A stretch of DNA of 39,191 bases, from the NCBI GenBank assembly GCA_938020445.1, contig CALIIC010000171.1:1-39191 (forward strand), read 5' to 3'. The translations under genes were made by a program, and so were the position numbers. The notes under the pieces are model-generated. The model was not told the origin of the DNA and ran no database searches. It was given only the letters and a program-made list of their open reading frames with translations. Below are positions 7,561-18,100 of the stretch, one piece after another (within the stretch, counting starts at the first letter, position 1; each line of letters begins with the position of its first letter). Source of the stretch: an uncultured Flavobacteriaceae bacterium (GTDB lineage Bacteria; Bacteroidota; Bacteroidia; Flavobacteriales; Flavobacteriaceae).

Positions 7561-8589
7561 TTATTTTTCCAGGACGCTTTCCAATTTTGCAACCACTGCT
7601 TCTGGCTTAATGGAAACAATTGCCTTTTCATAGCCTTCGGGCGCTTTATTTCCATATACCGATGTGGGTATAAACGGAAATTGGTCCCTATCGGCCAATA
7701 AGGCATTGGTACTATCTTGTCCAAAAGGATAGAAACCGGCAGAGGGATGTGTAACGCCCCAAAGCGTAATTACGGGAATACCGTACATCGCAGCCAAATG
7801 GGCATTTCCGCTATCCATTGCAAGCATTGTATCCAAGTTTGATATCAATGCTAGTTCTTCCTTAAAACTTAGTTTACCTACTACAGAAGCACAATTAAAG
7901 CGTTCAGCGATAGGCTCCAGCAGGGCCTTCTCCCTTTCTCCTCCGCCGAACAGTATTATTTTATACTTTTCGGTATTAAAGAGTTTCTCTATCACCCGTT
8001 GCATGGCTTCTAGCGGGTATTGCTTCCCTTCAAACGCAGCAAATGGTGCGATTCCCACCCATTTTTGAACATTTTGTCCTGTTAGCTTTAAAGCTGCCTC
8101 TGAAAGTGTTTCTTTTTGTAAAACGGTATTGGTGTCTAGTGAAACAGAATGCCCTAATTGGGCAAACACCTCCGCATACCGCAAATGGGTAGTCTTCAAT
8201 TGTATTAACTCTTTTGGCTTGAGCGAGGTCAGGTCCTTTTTTTCCTTTCTACCCTTATCTATCTGGACCACTTGTGTGCCACTCCAGGTAAAAAAGCGCT
8301 TCAGAATAGTACTTCGCAAAACATTGTGCAAATCGGCTACCGCATCGATGTTCAATTGTTTTAACTCTTTGTACAACCTCCATAGGCCCAAAACACCTTT
8401 GTGATCTGCCTTTACTTTCGCTTCATACACATCTACATTTTCCAATTGGGCGAACATTGGGGCAAAAAACCCCCTTGTAAGAACCGTGATTTTTACGGTG
8501 GGATGTTGTTTACGAAAATTGGCCAGCACTGGCACTGTCATGGCCACATCGCCCATAGCGGAAAGTCGTATTACGAGAAGATGTTTCAT
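7561..8589 (-). CDS. Glycosyltransferase family 9 (ADP-heptose:LPS heptosyltransferase-like)
   Basis: A GT-B fold enzyme of 342 residues from the ATG at 8589. The frame extends to 8625, but MKHLLVIRLSAMGDVAMTVP is the classic GT9 start. The N-terminal RLSAMGD loop and the C-terminal nucleotide-sugar region MLAMDSGNAHLAAMYGIPVITLWG, with GVTHP after it, are typical of WaaF/WaaC-like enzymes. These add heptose or another sugar to the lipopolysaccharide core at the inner face of the cytoplasmic membrane. In Bacteroidetes the donor is not always heptose. It lies 84 bases after the DUF4254 gene in the same direction, a common pairing in this phylum, and probably shares its promoter. Confidence 0.87.
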   Translation of the reverse strand: MKHLLVIRLSAMGDVAMTVPVLANFRKQHPTVKITVLTRGFFAPMFAQLENVDVYEAKVKADHKGVLGLWRLYKELKQLNIDAVADLHNVLRSTILKRFFTWSGTQVVQIDKGRKEKKDLTSLKPKELIQLKTTHLRYAEVFAQLGHSVSLDTNTVLQKETLSEAALKLTGQNVQKWVGIAPFAAFEGKQYPLEAMQRVIEKLFNTEKYKIILFGGGEREKALLEPIAERFNCASVVGKLSFKEELALISNLDTMLAMDSGNAHLAAMYGIPVITLWGVTHPSAGFYPFGQDSTNALLADRDQFPFIPTSVYGNKAPEGYEKAIVSIKPEAVVAKLESVLEK

Positions 8590-8673
8590 TTGATTCATTG
8601 GCAAACTACCGAAGGTGAACTCCAAAAGGCATTGAAGGGAAACGCAACATTCGATTTCGACACAAGGGTCACA

Positions 8674-9276
8674 TTACTTTTGACCTCTCAGAACAGGGTT
8701 TAACTCATCATCGTTGTACATTTTCATCTGCTTGTACACCTTCATGTATTTTTTTCCCGCTTCGATATCTGCAAGCAGCTGATCAATTGCAGTTGAAAGA
8801 TCTTTACGTTGTTCAAGTAAGATCGCCAATTTATCCTGACACTTTTTAAGGTGCTCTTCAGAAGCGTCTGATCGGTTTGCCTCCTCTGCCATATGATAAA
8901 TTTTAAGCGCTAAAATTGACAGTCGGTCAATTGCCCAAGCCGGGCTTTCGGTATTGATGGTAGCGTTTTCCAAAATTTCTACCGATTGGTATTTATTAAG
9001 GAAGTAACTATCGATAAACTCCACCAAGTCGGTTCTATCTTGATTGCTCGCATCAATCTTACGTTTCAAAACCAAGGCTTCGTCAGGTACAATTTCCGGG
9101 TCCCGAATGATATCTTCATAATGCCATTGCACGGTGTCGATCCAATTTTTTCGAAACAATAAATGCGACACCTCCCCCTTTGGATAAGGGTTTTCAAATT
9201 CTTGGTGTACGTCATCTTCTACATGGTACTTTTGGATACTCTCTTCAAAAATACCAAAGGCGAATTCACTAAACAT
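8674..9276 (-). CDS. DUF4254 domain-containing protein
   Basis: A 200-residue, mostly helical soluble protein with no signal peptide. The frame is open to 9324, but the ATG at 9276 (MFSEFAFGIFEESIQKYHV) matches the usual DUF4254 start. A good -7 box lies inside the longer frame, which excludes the upstream start. The conserved centre is HLLFRKNWIDTVQWHYEDII, followed by SNQDRTDLVEFID. The C-terminal third looks like a coiled coil (KCQDKLAILLEQRKDLSTAI). The function is unknown. Genes of this family usually sit beside a GT9 heptosyltransferase, as here, which suggests a role in core lipopolysaccharide assembly. Confidence 0.85.
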   Translation of the reverse strand: MFSEFAFGIFEESIQKYHVEDDVHQEFENPYPKGEVSHLLFRKNWIDTVQWHYEDIIRDPEIVPDEALVLKRKIDASNQDRTDLVEFIDSYFLNKYQSVEILENATINTESPAWAIDRLSILALKIYHMAEEANRSDASEEHLKKCQDKLAILLEQRKDLSTAIDQLLADIEAGKKYMKVYKQMKMYNDDELNPVLRGQK

Positions 9277-9293
9277 TTTTTGCTGTTTTGCCG

Positions 9294-9319
9294 CAAAGAT
9301 ACCCAATAAACTCAGGCAA
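9294..9319 (-). promoter_or_regulatory. Putative promoter of DUF4254-GT9 unit
   Basis: On the minus strand TTG (9319-9317), a 15-base spacer and TATCTTTG (9301 to 9294) fit the Bacteroidetes TTG...TAnnTTTG pattern, though the spacer is two bases short. The box is 17 bases before the chosen ATG at 9276 and supports that start. Confidence 0.5.
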
Positions 9320-9392
9320 GCCATATTTTAGATTTATAATACATTTTGTAATCCTTGTATTTACATGCGGCCACAAACAGCATGATTTTGCG

Positions 9393-9405
9393 GCTGCCAA
9401 GCAGC
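9393..9405 (-). terminator. Short GC-rich stem-loop after DUF6427
   Basis: GCTGC-CAA-GCAGC forms a 5-bp stem nine bases beyond the DUF6427 stop codon. There is no T run after it on the minus strand, so it is a weak terminator candidate at best. Confidence 0.2.
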
Positions 9406-9414
9406 TTTGGTATT

Positions 9415-10353
9415 TCAATTTAGAATCAACCCGATAAAGAACGCCATAAAAGGAATGAAGATGGACAACAGCAAAACAATTTCCTTAATGTTCGGCTTTT
9501 TAATAGATTCTACATATTTGGCAAGAAATACTGAGGCAGGGAAGAAAGTGACCATGATCGGAAATACATTTTTTGAGGACAATAACACTTTTAAAACTAG
9601 CCCCAATATAAATAACATCGCTATCAAACGCATCGTAGCGACTTTACCCATCCCGGCCTTTCCCAATTTTATAAAACTCAAAAGACCCACGACCGATATG
9701 CCAAGCACGTAGAGTACCAGTTTTGTACTATTGTTCCAATTCAAAAAGTAGTTGCGATTGAATGAATACTCGAAGGTATAGTGTTCCCAAAGAAACTGTG
9801 TATGAGCTCCTAAAACCAACATACAGTAAGTTATCATGAATACGGTAAAAATACCCGCAATAGGTACAAGCCAGTTTCTGAAGTTTTTTGGTTCGTAGAT
9901 ATATATTGCCATGTAAACCAAAAACAAACACACTACTGCCCAATCGTAGAACAAACTGGCCACAATGATCCAAATTGTGGCATCGAATAATTTAGGGCGT
10001 ATATTTTTTAGCGAGCGCAAACTAATAAGCCTTCTCATTGAAATGAGCAGAAAAAAACTGCACAAAATACCGTTGGCATCAATAAGGGTTTCAGGGAAAA
10101 CAACCATCAACAAGGTAAAGAACAATAAAGTGAAAGAGTGGGGAGCCGTTATTTTATTACGCTTTACGATAAAATTGAGTACAAAATAGCTAAAACTCAA
10201 TACCGCCAAAACCACCAATTGCTGGAATAATTGTATTGGAGAATACGACCGATCAAAAATGGAAAAATGCACCAGCCAATAAAATATAAAAACGAATGCG
10301 AGCAGTACGATGTAATTTATTGGCTTTGTTTTACCAAAAAAACTTGAAATCAT
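9415..10353 (-). CDS. DUF6427 family integral membrane protein
   Basis: A 312-residue polytopic membrane protein with about eight to ten hydrophobic helices spread over its whole length. It begins MISSFFGKTKPINYIVLLAF, the usual start of DUF6427 proteins of Flavobacteriia, and has a conserved-looking NGILCSFFLLISMRRLISLRSL in the middle. Function unknown. In related genomes this gene stands next to DUF6341 and purD, and the same order is seen here, with DUF6341 divergent from it. No catalytic motif was recognised. Confidence 0.78.
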   Translation of the reverse strand: MISSFFGKTKPINYIVLLAFVFIFYWLVHFSIFDRSYSPIQLFQQLVVLAVLSFSYFVLNFIVKRNKITAPHSFTLLFFTLLMVVFPETLIDANGILCSFFLLISMRRLISLRSLKNIRPKLFDATIWIIVASLFYDWAVVCLFLVYMAIYIYEPKNFRNWLVPIAGIFTVFMITYCMLVLGAHTQFLWEHYTFEYSFNRNYFLNWNNSTKLVLYVLGISVVGLLSFIKLGKAGMGKVATMRLIAMLFILGLVLKVLLSSKNVFPIMVTFFPASVFLAKYVESIKKPNIKEIVLLLSIFIPFMAFFIGLILN

Positions 10354-10373
10354 CTTGTGTTTTTATATTTTTG
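10344..10373 (+). promoter_or_regulatory. Putative promoter of the DUF6341 gene
   Basis: TTG (10344-10346), a 19-base spacer and TATTTTTG (10366-10373) match the Bacteroidetes promoter consensus in both boxes and spacing. The -33 box lies within the first codons of the divergent DUF6427 gene. The leader to the ATG at 10495 would be about 115 bases. Confidence 0.45.
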
Positions 10374-10494
10374 CAGCGTAAATATACTGATATCCTTTTC
10401 CCAATTGATTAAAAAACCGCTATTGGTCCTAAATTGATTTGGTTCGACACAATGAAAGATATTGGTGAACGTTGAATAGCAATAACTACTTTGT

Positions 10495-10716
10495 ATGAAA
10501 GCTTTTTTTGAAGGTATCCAAGATTTATTCGTGAACTATCTTTTTGCTCCGTTCGATTTATTTAGGTTTATGGAGAACTGGTGGTCTTCTAACATGATGA
10601 ACTGGTTGTTCTTTGTTATTGGGTCGGTAGCGTTCGTTTACTGGATGTTGGAGTTGAAAAAATACAATGACAATGGAGAAGAGGACAAGAGCGTAACATC
10701 GCACTCGTATCTCTAA
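10495..10716 (+). CDS. DUF6341 family small membrane protein
   Basis: A 73-residue protein: an amphipathic start (MKAFFEGIQDLFVNYLFAPF), FRFMENWWSSNMMNW, one membrane helix (about residues 38-52) and a charged cytoplasmic-type tail (ELKKYNDNGEEDKS). It matches DUF6341, a short Flavobacteriia family found next to DUF6427 and purD. Function unknown. It is the only plus-strand gene between 7542 and the right edge. A promoter-like pair is present about 120 bases upstream. Confidence 0.75.
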   Translation: MKAFFEGIQDLFVNYLFAPFDLFRFMENWWSSNMMNWLFFVIGSVAFVYWMLELKKYNDNGEEDKSVTSHSYL

Positions 10717-10746
10717 CCGTTTTCAAAAGGGCATGTACGGAATGAT

Positions 10747-12018
10747 TTAGAGGTCAAACCCTATATCCTTTCGATAATTCTTTCCTGAAAATCCCACCTT
10801 TTCAATATTTTCATACGACTTGGACAGGGCCTTTTTGAAATCGGCCCCGAAAGAGGTAATTGCCATGACCCTTCCTCCGTTTGTTAGTACCTTATCGTCT
10901 TTGGCTTGGGTTCCCGCATGGAACACCAAGGAGTCTTGAATGTTTTCATACCCACTAATCTCTTTTCCTTTCTCATAGGCCTCGGGATACCCGCCAGAAA
11001 CCATCATAACGGTTGCTGCGGTGCGTGTGTCTACCGCTAGGTCGATTGCGTCGAGCGTTCCGTTTGCCACTGCCCCAAAGAGTTTTACAAAGTCATTTTG
11101 TATACGGGGAACTACCGCTTCGGTCTCTGGATCTCCCAGTCGCACATTGTACTCGATGACCTTTGGGTCGTCCCCTACTTTTATCAAGCCTATAAAAATA
11201 AATCCTTTATAAGGCAGGTTATCCATTTTAAGGCCTTCTACGGTCGGTTTAACAATTCGGTCATGTATCTTATCCATAAAACCCTTATCGGCGAAAGGAA
11301 CAGGGGAAATCGCCCCCATACCACCTGTATTGAGCCCAGTGTCGCCTTCACCAATTCGTTTATAGTCTTTTGCGGTGGGTAATACCTTGTACCCATCGCC
11401 ATCTGTAAGTACAAAAACACTCAATTCAATTCCGTCTAAAAACTCCTCAATGACCACTTTTGCACTGGCATTTCCGAATTTTCCATCTACAAGCATGGTC
11501 CTGAGTTCTTCTTTCGCCTCCTCAAGATCATTAAGGATCAACACTCCTTTCCCGGCAGCCAACCCGTCTGCCTTCAATACGTAGGGAGGCGCCAAACTTT
11601 CCAAAAAAATGTACCCATTTTCCAAGGTGTCGGCAGTAAAGCTTTGATAGGCCGCGGTAGGAATTGCGTGCCGCATCATAAATTCTTTCGCAAATTGTTT
11701 ACTGCCCTCTAACGTAGCGGCGGCTTTTTGAGGCCCTATGACAGGAATTCTGCGCAAATCTTCATCGTTCAGGAAAAAATCGTGTACCCCATTTACCAAA
11801 GGATCTTCGGGCCCCACAACCACCATTGAAATTTCATATTGAAGTACCGATGCTTTGATTTTCTCAAAATCATTCACCCCTATCGGTATATTTTTAGCGA
11901 TTTCTGCCGTGCCTGCATTGCCCGGGGCAACAAACAACTTACCAAGCATCGGACTTTGGTTAAGTTTCCATGCCAATGTATGTTCTCTACCACCAGAACC
12001 AAGGATCAAAATATTCAT
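10747..12018 (-). CDS. purD: Phosphoribosylamine-glycine ligase (GAR synthetase)
   Basis: A 423-residue ATP-grasp enzyme for the second step of purine synthesis, joining phosphoribosylamine and glycine with ATP. The length is normal. Visible landmarks are MNILILGSGGREHTLAWKL (residues 1-19, phosphoribosylamine-binding start), GPEDPLVNGV, the ATP-grasp region PPYVLKADGLAAGKGVLI (140s-150s), NTGGMGAISPVPF, and the metal-binding EYNVRLGDPETEAV. It is cytoplasmic. Its 3' end faces the DUF6341 gene across 30 bases, and 45 bases separate its start from the UDP-glucuronate decarboxylase stop. It is a housekeeping gene at the edge of the polysaccharide locus. No purine riboswitch was seen in front of it. 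Confidence 0.97.
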   Translation of the reverse strand: MNILILGSGGREHTLAWKLNQSPMLGKLFVAPGNAGTAEIAKNIPIGVNDFEKIKASVLQYEISMVVVGPEDPLVNGVHDFFLNDEDLRRIPVIGPQKAAATLEGSKQFAKEFMMRHAIPTAAYQSFTADTLENGYIFLESLAPPYVLKADGLAAGKGVLILNDLEEAKEELRTMLVDGKFGNASAKVVIEEFLDGIELSVFVLTDGDGYKVLPTAKDYKRIGEGDTGLNTGGMGAISPVPFADKGFMDKIHDRIVKPTVEGLKMDNLPYKGFIFIGLIKVGDDPKVIEYNVRLGDPETEAVVPRIQNDFVKLFGAVANGTLDAIDLAVDTRTAATVMMVSGGYPEAYEKGKEISGYENIQDSLVFHAGTQAKDDKVLTNGGRVMAITSFGADFKKALSKSYENIEKVGFSGKNYRKDIGFDL

Positions 12019-12063
12019 TATTCGTTTTTTTAGTACTGTTTACTGAACTACTGAAATTGCAAA

Positions 12064-13062
12064 TTATTTGTTGAACTCGCGATGTGCTTTTCGCTGCAAC
12101 ACCTCTAAAGGCAACGACTGGAAGTAATCGTATACGATTTTAAGGCCTTCGGGTCGCGCCACTTTTGGTTCCCAATCAAGTATTTCCTTGGCTCTTGAGA
12201 TATCTGGTTGCCTTTGCAAGGGATCATCTTGAGGAAGTGACTTATAAACCACCTTTTGCCGTGTGCCGGTAAGGCTAATTATTTCTTCGGCAAACTCCTT
12301 AATTGTTGTTTCGTGCGGATTTCCTATATTAATTGGATCTGAATAGTCGCTAAATAACAACCGGTATATCCCCTCGACTTGATCATCTATAAAACAGAAA
12401 GATCTAGTCTGCGAGCCATCTCCAAAAACGGTTAAATCTTCGCCTCGAAGCGCTTGTCCCATAAAAGCCGGTACCACTCGCCCGTCATTTAAACGCATTC
12501 GAGGGCCGTAGGTATTAAAAATTCGAACTATACGGGTGTCAACGCCATGAAAACGATGATACGCCATCGTAATCGACTCCATAAAACGTTTCGCCTCATC
12601 ATAGACTCCTCTAGGACCTATGGGGCTCACATTCCCATAATATTCCTCATTTTGTGGGTGTACCAGTGGATCACCGTACACTTCAGAGGTTGAGGCCACC
12701 AGAATCGTTGCCTCCTTTTCCTTCGCCAATCCAAGTAAATTTAAGGTTCCCAAAGAACCGACCTTTAAGGTTTCTATTGGTATCTTTAAATAGTCGATAG
12801 GGCTTGCAGGTGAGGCAAAATGCAGAATATAATCGAGCTTCCCTGGGATATGTACAAACTTAGTGACATCATGATGGTAAAACTCAAATTGTTCCAAAGG
12901 GAAGAGATGCTCTATGTTTTTAAGGTCTCCCGTAATAAGATTGTCCATCCCAATAACATGGAAACCTTCTTTTATAAACCGATCACATAAATGTGACCCA
13001 AGAAACCCTGCAGCTCCCGTAATCAGTACTTTTTTCAAATTCCTATATTTATCAAACCCCAT
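12064..13062 (-). CDS. UDP-glucuronic acid decarboxylase (UDP-xylose synthase)
   Basis: A short-chain dehydrogenase/epimerase-fold enzyme of 332 residues that oxidises, decarboxylates and reduces UDP-glucuronate to UDP-xylose using bound NAD. It shows the NAD loop [14 protein letters not shown], the signature [38 protein letters not shown] and the catalytic YDEAK of the UXS subfamily, followed by [13 protein letters not shown]. The frame begins with a TTG at 13071. ATG 13062 is chosen; the TTG at 13038 would give the family-like start (M)KKVLITG and is also possible. It lies 20 bases after the WecA-like gene and is probably co-transcribed. It implies that UDP-xylose feeds the surface glycan. 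UDP-glucose dehydrogenase is not in the window. Confidence 0.92.
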   Translation of the reverse strand: MGFDKYRNLKKVLITGAAGFLGSHLCDRFIKEGFHVIGMDNLITGDLKNIEHLFPLEQFEFYHHDVTKFVHIPGKLDYILHFASPASPIDYLKIPIETLKVGSLGTLNLLGLAKEKEATILVASTSEVYGDPLVHPQNEEYYGNVSPIGPRGVYDEAKRFMESITMAYHRFHGVDTRIVRIFNTYGPRMRLNDGRVVPAFMGQALRGEDLTVFGDGSQTRSFCFIDDQVEGIYRLLFSDYSDPINIGNPHETTIKEFAEEIISLTGTRQKVVYKSLPQDDPLQRQPDISRAKEILDWEPKVARPEGLKIVYDYFQSLPLEVLQRKAHREFNK

Positions 13063-13082
13063 ATAAACCAATGGGTATAAAA

Positions 13083-14264
13083 TTATTTATCCTCCTTTAA
13101 TCGCTCACTTTTCTCCTTACCGGTTTTTCGTTTTTCATCCTTATCATTAACCTTCCCTTTAATCTTATCCACTTTTCTTCGCAATAATATCTTTTGCTTT
13201 AAGGTTGCAAAATTATAGTTGTATCTAAAGAAAATATATCCCAGAAAAATGACCACCGAAACTAGCATGATAACCATTCCGAGATTTTTCGCCGTGCTGC
13301 CCAAGATGATAAAAAGCATCACAAACAACAGATTGAAGCAGCCAATAATAAAACTGGCCTGCTTGTGGGTAAGTCCCCAATAATCTATCAATACATGGTG
13401 TGTATGGTTCCTGTCCGGAGAAAACGGCCCTTTTTTATTGGCTATTCGTATAGTAAAAACCCTTGCCGTATCAAATAACGGTACAATGAGTATACTAATC
13501 GCTATTAATGGCGCATTTTCCAATAAGAAGGGTAACTCAGTATAGGCATGGGGTCGCAGAGCCAAAAACTTAAGGGTTAGGATGCTTATAACAAAGCCCA
13601 CGATCAGCGAACCTGTATCGCCCATAAAGATTTTCTTGTCAGAAGAGAGGTTAAAGCCTAGGAATGCCATTAGACTCGCATTCATTGTAATACTCAATAA
13701 GGCGAAGAAATACTCTTTGGTCAAGTAAAAAATAGTGGTGTACAAGACCATAATAACGATGCCTACCACCGAGGCAAGCCCATCTATTCCATCGATTAGA
13801 TTATATGAATTTATGATCGTTATCATCATAAAACCTGCAATGATCACATACAAATAGAAGGGTATTTCCATGATATTGAGAAACCCGTTCAAAGAGAAAA
13901 TTGTAAAACTAGGGTTTGCAAGGATAAATGCGATCGCAAAGGCTTGTGCTATAAGCTTTGCTCCTGGTGAAATGACCACTAAATCATCTTTCAAACCCAC
14001 AATGAAGAGAATTGTAAGGCCAGGAATGATATACATTGCCTCGTCGAATACGTCACGACCATGTATAAAGAAAAGTGCAAAAACCAGGGTATAAAAAAAG
14101 GCTACCCCACCAAGAGTAGGGGTTTTTAATGAATGGGAGCTCCTTTGGTTAGGATCATCCATCAACCGTTTATGCTCCACCACCTTAATAATCTTTGGAA
14201 TGGTCAAATAGGTGAGGAGAAAGCCTCCTATAAAAATTGATATTGCTGTTTCTAGAAAATACAA
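13083..14264 (-). CDS. WecA/MraY-type undecaprenyl-phosphate sugar-1-phosphate transferase
   Basis: A 393-residue polytopic enzyme with about eleven membrane helices and a highly charged C-terminal tail ([20 protein letters not shown]). Family motifs are all present: [18 protein letters not shown] (residues 36-53), the Mg-binding pair in GLKDD (Asp93, Asp94), [10 protein letters not shown] (155-164), FMGDTGSL and DRNHTHHVL. WecA relatives transfer a sugar phosphate, often GlcNAc-1-P, from UDP-sugar to undecaprenyl phosphate and so start glycan assembly. The frame starts at TTG 14264; no in-frame ATG occurs upstream before a stop in the part checked, and the next Met is after the first helix. 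It is the likely initiator of the rml-Wzx-Wzy locus and heads a unit with UXS. Confidence 0.9.
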   Translation of the reverse strand: MYFLETAISIFIGGFLLTYLTIPKIIKVVEHKRLMDDPNQRSSHSLKTPTLGGVAFFYTLVFALFFIHGRDVFDEAMYIIPGLTILFIVGLKDDLVVISPGAKLIAQAFAIAFILANPSFTIFSLNGFLNIMEIPFYLYVIIAGFMMITIINSYNLIDGIDGLASVVGIVIMVLYTTIFYLTKEYFFALLSITMNASLMAFLGFNLSSDKKIFMGDTGSLIVGFVISILTLKFLALRPHAYTELPFLLENAPLIAISILIVPLFDTARVFTIRIANKKGPFSPDRNHTHHVLIDYWGLTHKQASFIIGCFNLLFVMLFIILGSTAKNLGMVIMLVSVVIFLGYIFFRYNYNFATLKQKILLRRKVDKIKGKVNDKDEKRKTGKEKSERLKEDK

Positions 14265-14359
14265 TTGGTTACGATGTTGATGAACAAGGAGGAAATTAAC
14301 ATTGGTTATCCCCTTCTTTCTTATTTACGGGAAAACCAATCAATCGCCAACGATGGGCG

Positions 14360-14367
14360 CAAAGTTA
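14360..14367 (-). promoter_or_regulatory. Putative -7 box ahead of the WecA-like gene
   Basis: TAACTTTG on the minus strand (14367 to 14360) matches TAnnTTTG exactly; a TTG lies 15 bases upstream, slightly close. The leader to the TTG start at 14264 would be about 90 bases. The rest of the 196-base gap 14265-14460 shows nothing else clear. Confidence 0.4.
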
Positions 14368-14460
14368 TGAAATAAGCCATAACAAAAGGCGATACAGGGA
14401 AAATGTTAAAGGTTAAACCAGCGTCCTTAGACCATATTTACCATAAATGCAGGATATAAG

Positions 14461-15168
14461 CTAATCCAAATCATAAAAACAGTCACAACCTGTTATATAT
14501 TTTGAGTATTTATCCAATCTAAAAGGAAACTGCTTGCTTACGCCATTGGCCATCGCGTCGTCTTGTGGTAAGTATTTCAGTTCAAGCACGAAAGCTGTAT
14601 CCGATTTTCTCTTGTTCGGTAAAGTATCAAAGCCATGGATGAACCGGTAAAAGTGCATCGTATCGTCTAGTGTAACCCTAAACTTCTTATTCTGTGATAA
14701 ATAATACTTTCTTTCATAGGTGTTTAATAAAACAGGGTTTAGGAAATGCAGTTGTTCAACTATCAATTCGGCCACACTATTTTCTTTAGCTAGCTGTATC
14801 AATTTTTTTTGGTTTAGGTCGGCTACCTTAAAGTTTGGCAGTGGATATAGCCATTTATCACCTGTTAGCCCATACTTCACCTTTATCTCCAAGGTAGGAT
14901 CGGTAGCGTATTGGATATCTTCACCATACCAGCGAATACGAAACTTAAAGCGTCTCGACTGCCCGACCACGTTGTCGGTATACAATTCAAAGGAGGCGGT
15001 ATCAAGGTAGATACTATTAATCTGCCGTTTTTGATAAATCTCAGAAAAGAAAAAAGAATTGGTTTTTATTTCCCATTCCAATTCCGATTTGGACAATTGC
15101 CCAAGTTTCACAGGAAACTTTCGCTCATACCTGAATTCCTGTTTTTTATCTGTAAAGGGTATATGCAT
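14461..15168 (-). CDS. VTC-domain (polyphosphate polymerase-like, TTM/CYTH fold) protein
   Basis: A 235-residue soluble protein of the VTC domain family, the triphosphate-tunnel fold that in yeast Vtc4 makes polyphosphate from ATP. The tunnel-lining residues look intact: E-R-K (15-17), R-F-K-F-R-I-R (73-79), E-I-K-V-K (94-98), the strand FRVTLDD (Arg164) and the metal-binding E-L-K (196-198). The end FRLDKYSKYITGCD is also VTC-like. There is no SPX domain and no membrane segment. Its ATG overlaps the stop of the CotH gene (TAATG at 15166-15170), so the two are translationally coupled. With DUF4956 upstream it forms a recurring bacterial trio. Whether it makes polyphosphate is untested. Confidence 0.85.
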   Translation of the reverse strand: MHIPFTDKKQEFRYERKFPVKLGQLSKSELEWEIKTNSFFFSEIYQKRQINSIYLDTASFELYTDNVVGQSRRFKFRIRWYGEDIQYATDPTLEIKVKYGLTGDKWLYPLPNFKVADLNQKKLIQLAKENSVAELIVEQLHFLNPVLLNTYERKYYLSQNKKFRVTLDDTMHFYRFIHGFDTLPNKRKSDTAFVLELKYLPQDDAMANGVSKQFPFRLDKYSKYITGCDCFYDLD

Positions 15169-18100
15169 TATCTTTCACTTTTTCTGCCAAAGTCGTTTCC
15201 GTACATTTTATCTTTGACAGCTTTTGTTTTTTCAAATATCTCTTTTCCGTTGAATACCATCGAAGAATTCTCCTCTATCAAAAATAATTTATCTACCCCG
15301 GCTGTATTCACATTGTTAGCTACGATGCTTCCCTCACCGAACTCATCCTTTTTTTGAAATGCGGTAAAGGCCAAACGGGTGTTTCTGATATCCAATCCGT
15401 CTATCGTTGTGGTTGACAGATCTTTGGTGTTCACACCGATTTCCGAATCAGTAATTTCTGTTTTCCGAATCGCTGCCCTGCTGTTCTCCCCAATGCTGAT
15501 GGCCTTATCGCCCGCCCCTTTAACCTTGACCCCGCTCAATGAAATATCGGAGCCCGAAACATCAACACCGTCGTTTCCTAAATTTTCAAAGTAGCTTTCG
15601 GTAATGTTTCCTGTCACAAAATCACCATCAAAAGCATCCGATTTGGTGTTATAGAAATAAGTGTTGTCCATGGTAAAATTGGTACGCACAATATTTAGGG
15701 CATCTTCGCAGCCATTGTTTTGAAACCTAACATTTCGCAATTCAACTGCCGATTCATAGAAAGTGACGGCACCTGTAATTCCCCATTTCCCATAAGACGG
15801 ATTTTTTAATCCATCAAAAATAGTGTGGTTTAGACGTGACTTTTCAGATGCTTGCAATACGACCATTCCTCCTCCGTTTCGGCTCGAAGAATATATCTTT
15901 ATTAAGGCGGCTTTTTCACCATTGAAATAGACTGGGGACTTAGAGATAATCAAGCCACCTTCTTCAATGTCCATCTCAAAACCTGCAGGAACGATTACCT
16001 TGTATCCTTTTTCTATACGAAGTGGCTTGGAAAGCTTCCAGGGATCTGAGGCTTTTAAGAAGTTAACAGTTTTGCTGCTTTCATCAATTTTCATAAATGG
16101 GAAATGCGCAGCGTTCATTGGTTTTCTCATGACATCATCAGTTGTATATGCCGCATTGTGATAGGGGTAGGGAATAATATTCTCTGATTTGATCTGATTG
16201 GTGCCAACAATCCTATAATTAACTGAAATAAATTGAAATTTTGATCGATCCGTAGTTTTTGCGGCTTTATCAAAAAAAGCATTGAACGCACCTTCCCGAA
16301 TTTCCAAGGTATCTTTTTTAAAGGAATTCTCCTTTATATAAATAGGGTTGGAAAGACCGATCAAGTTTTTCTTCTTATAATTTATGCTAATTACCTCTAT
16401 GTCCATTTTTGCGACATTTCTAAAGTTCAAAACAGTTTTCTCTTGATCCATCGACTCTAGGTAAATATCAAGTGGGTGGCTTAGACTATAAAACGCTTTG
16501 ATTTTTTCATGCCTTTTGCGCATTGCATCCTTTAATTCCGTAGCTTTTTGCGGATATTCAGTAGAAAGAATATCTGAGGATTCCATGAAATTTTCCTGCA
16601 AAAAAAGACGCTCAATTTCTTCCGAGGGGACTTGAATTAGCTCATTCAGCTTTGAGAGAACTGCTTTTCGATACATTGGGTCTTCTGGAAAGGAATATTG
16701 TATCGCAAACGGTTTTTCGGCATAGTAATACCCCAAAGCATCAAAAGCGACTGGTTCTAATAGCGAGGTTGTCGGGTTGTAATAAAACCGTTGATTGTGT
16801 AATGCATGCCCATGCGTGCCCGCCGTATAGGTAGCAACAGCATCCCAATAGGCAAATTTGTCATAGTCAAAGATAGAAGAGGGCGGCGCTTTCTTGCTCA
16901 GATAGTAGGAGTGCAGCATATCCTTGGCCTGGATAAATTGCTTGTATTTCGTACTGTCCTTTAAAATTTTGTTCATTCCAAATGCCGAAATGGGCAAAGT
17001 GGCACTGCTAAAGTTTCGTCCTCCTTTTTTAAAATCCTCCCAACCGAGAGATTCATCGATCTTCAAGATGACACTTTCCTTGCGTCTGTTATTTTCCAAA
17101 AGATATTTTGTAAACCCTTCTTCAAACGCCATTACACCCACATTGTTATACATAGATTGCGCTTGTTTTTCCCCATTTATTTTTACCGCAACATTAAGAA
17201 AGCTATATCGTAAGGCAATCACATCTTTCTTTTTTAGAAGGTGATGAAACATCCATTCACCCATATAATTTCTTGCTGCAGCCGTTTGCACCGAAAACTT
17301 GTTGGTTCCCAGAATAGTGCCGTTGTCTAATTTCACCTTATAAGACCATTTGTTTTTATGCACCAAATGATCCGTCCAGTCGCCCTTTAGTCGAATTTCA
17401 GCATTGTACTCTTTTCCTTGGAAGTTTATTGTGGCAGGAACCCAATCTTGATCGTAGGTAAGCAATAGCCCATAATCTAATGCTTCCTGTCTTTTTTTCT
17501 TGATTTTTTTGAAATCATCCTCTTCTATTTCTATGGTCAACTTGTCCTGAACGGGCAGAAATATCTTTTTGATCCCTTTTGAACTTGGGTTTTTTTCCCC
17601 ATGTAAGTCAAAATGATAGGATATCGTTTCTTTGATAAATTCTTCGTTGTTTTTGTAGGCCAAAACATGCAGCCCCCTTTGCAATTTGCTGGTCAATGCA
17701 GTTTTATTACCCGTAAACCCTTCGATATAAGAAAAACCGATCGGTGTACCCGGTTGTTTCTTTTTAGCGAAACCCAAACCGTTGATGAGGAAATTTTTAT
17801 AGGTAAGACTTGCCAAGGAATCACTTCTTCTCATCTCCATGACAATGGCACCATCCTTTATCACCCCAGCATAGGAATCCCTAAACTTTAAAGAATCAAG
17901 TGCTGTGCTGCCCATGTCATTAAGACGTATTACCGCCTTATCCACATTCTGTTTGATATCGTCATAGGATGCCAGAAGCACTGTGTATCCTTGTTGTGCG
18001 TAGGTGTCGAGAAACTCATCGAAAGTTATTGCTTCAAGATTGGTAGCCTTAAACGCACCTGGCGCTTCCATTTTTTCGATCAGAATTCCTTTGGACAATT

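Noticed and set aside
8401..8703. Plus-strand 100-codon frame
   Set aside because: It overlaps the start of the GT9 gene and the gap to DUF4254 and has no recognisable features.
12019..12063. Three near copies of CAGTA in the gap before purD
   Set aside because: The units are short, irregular and cover under 25 bases; no known regulatory element fits.
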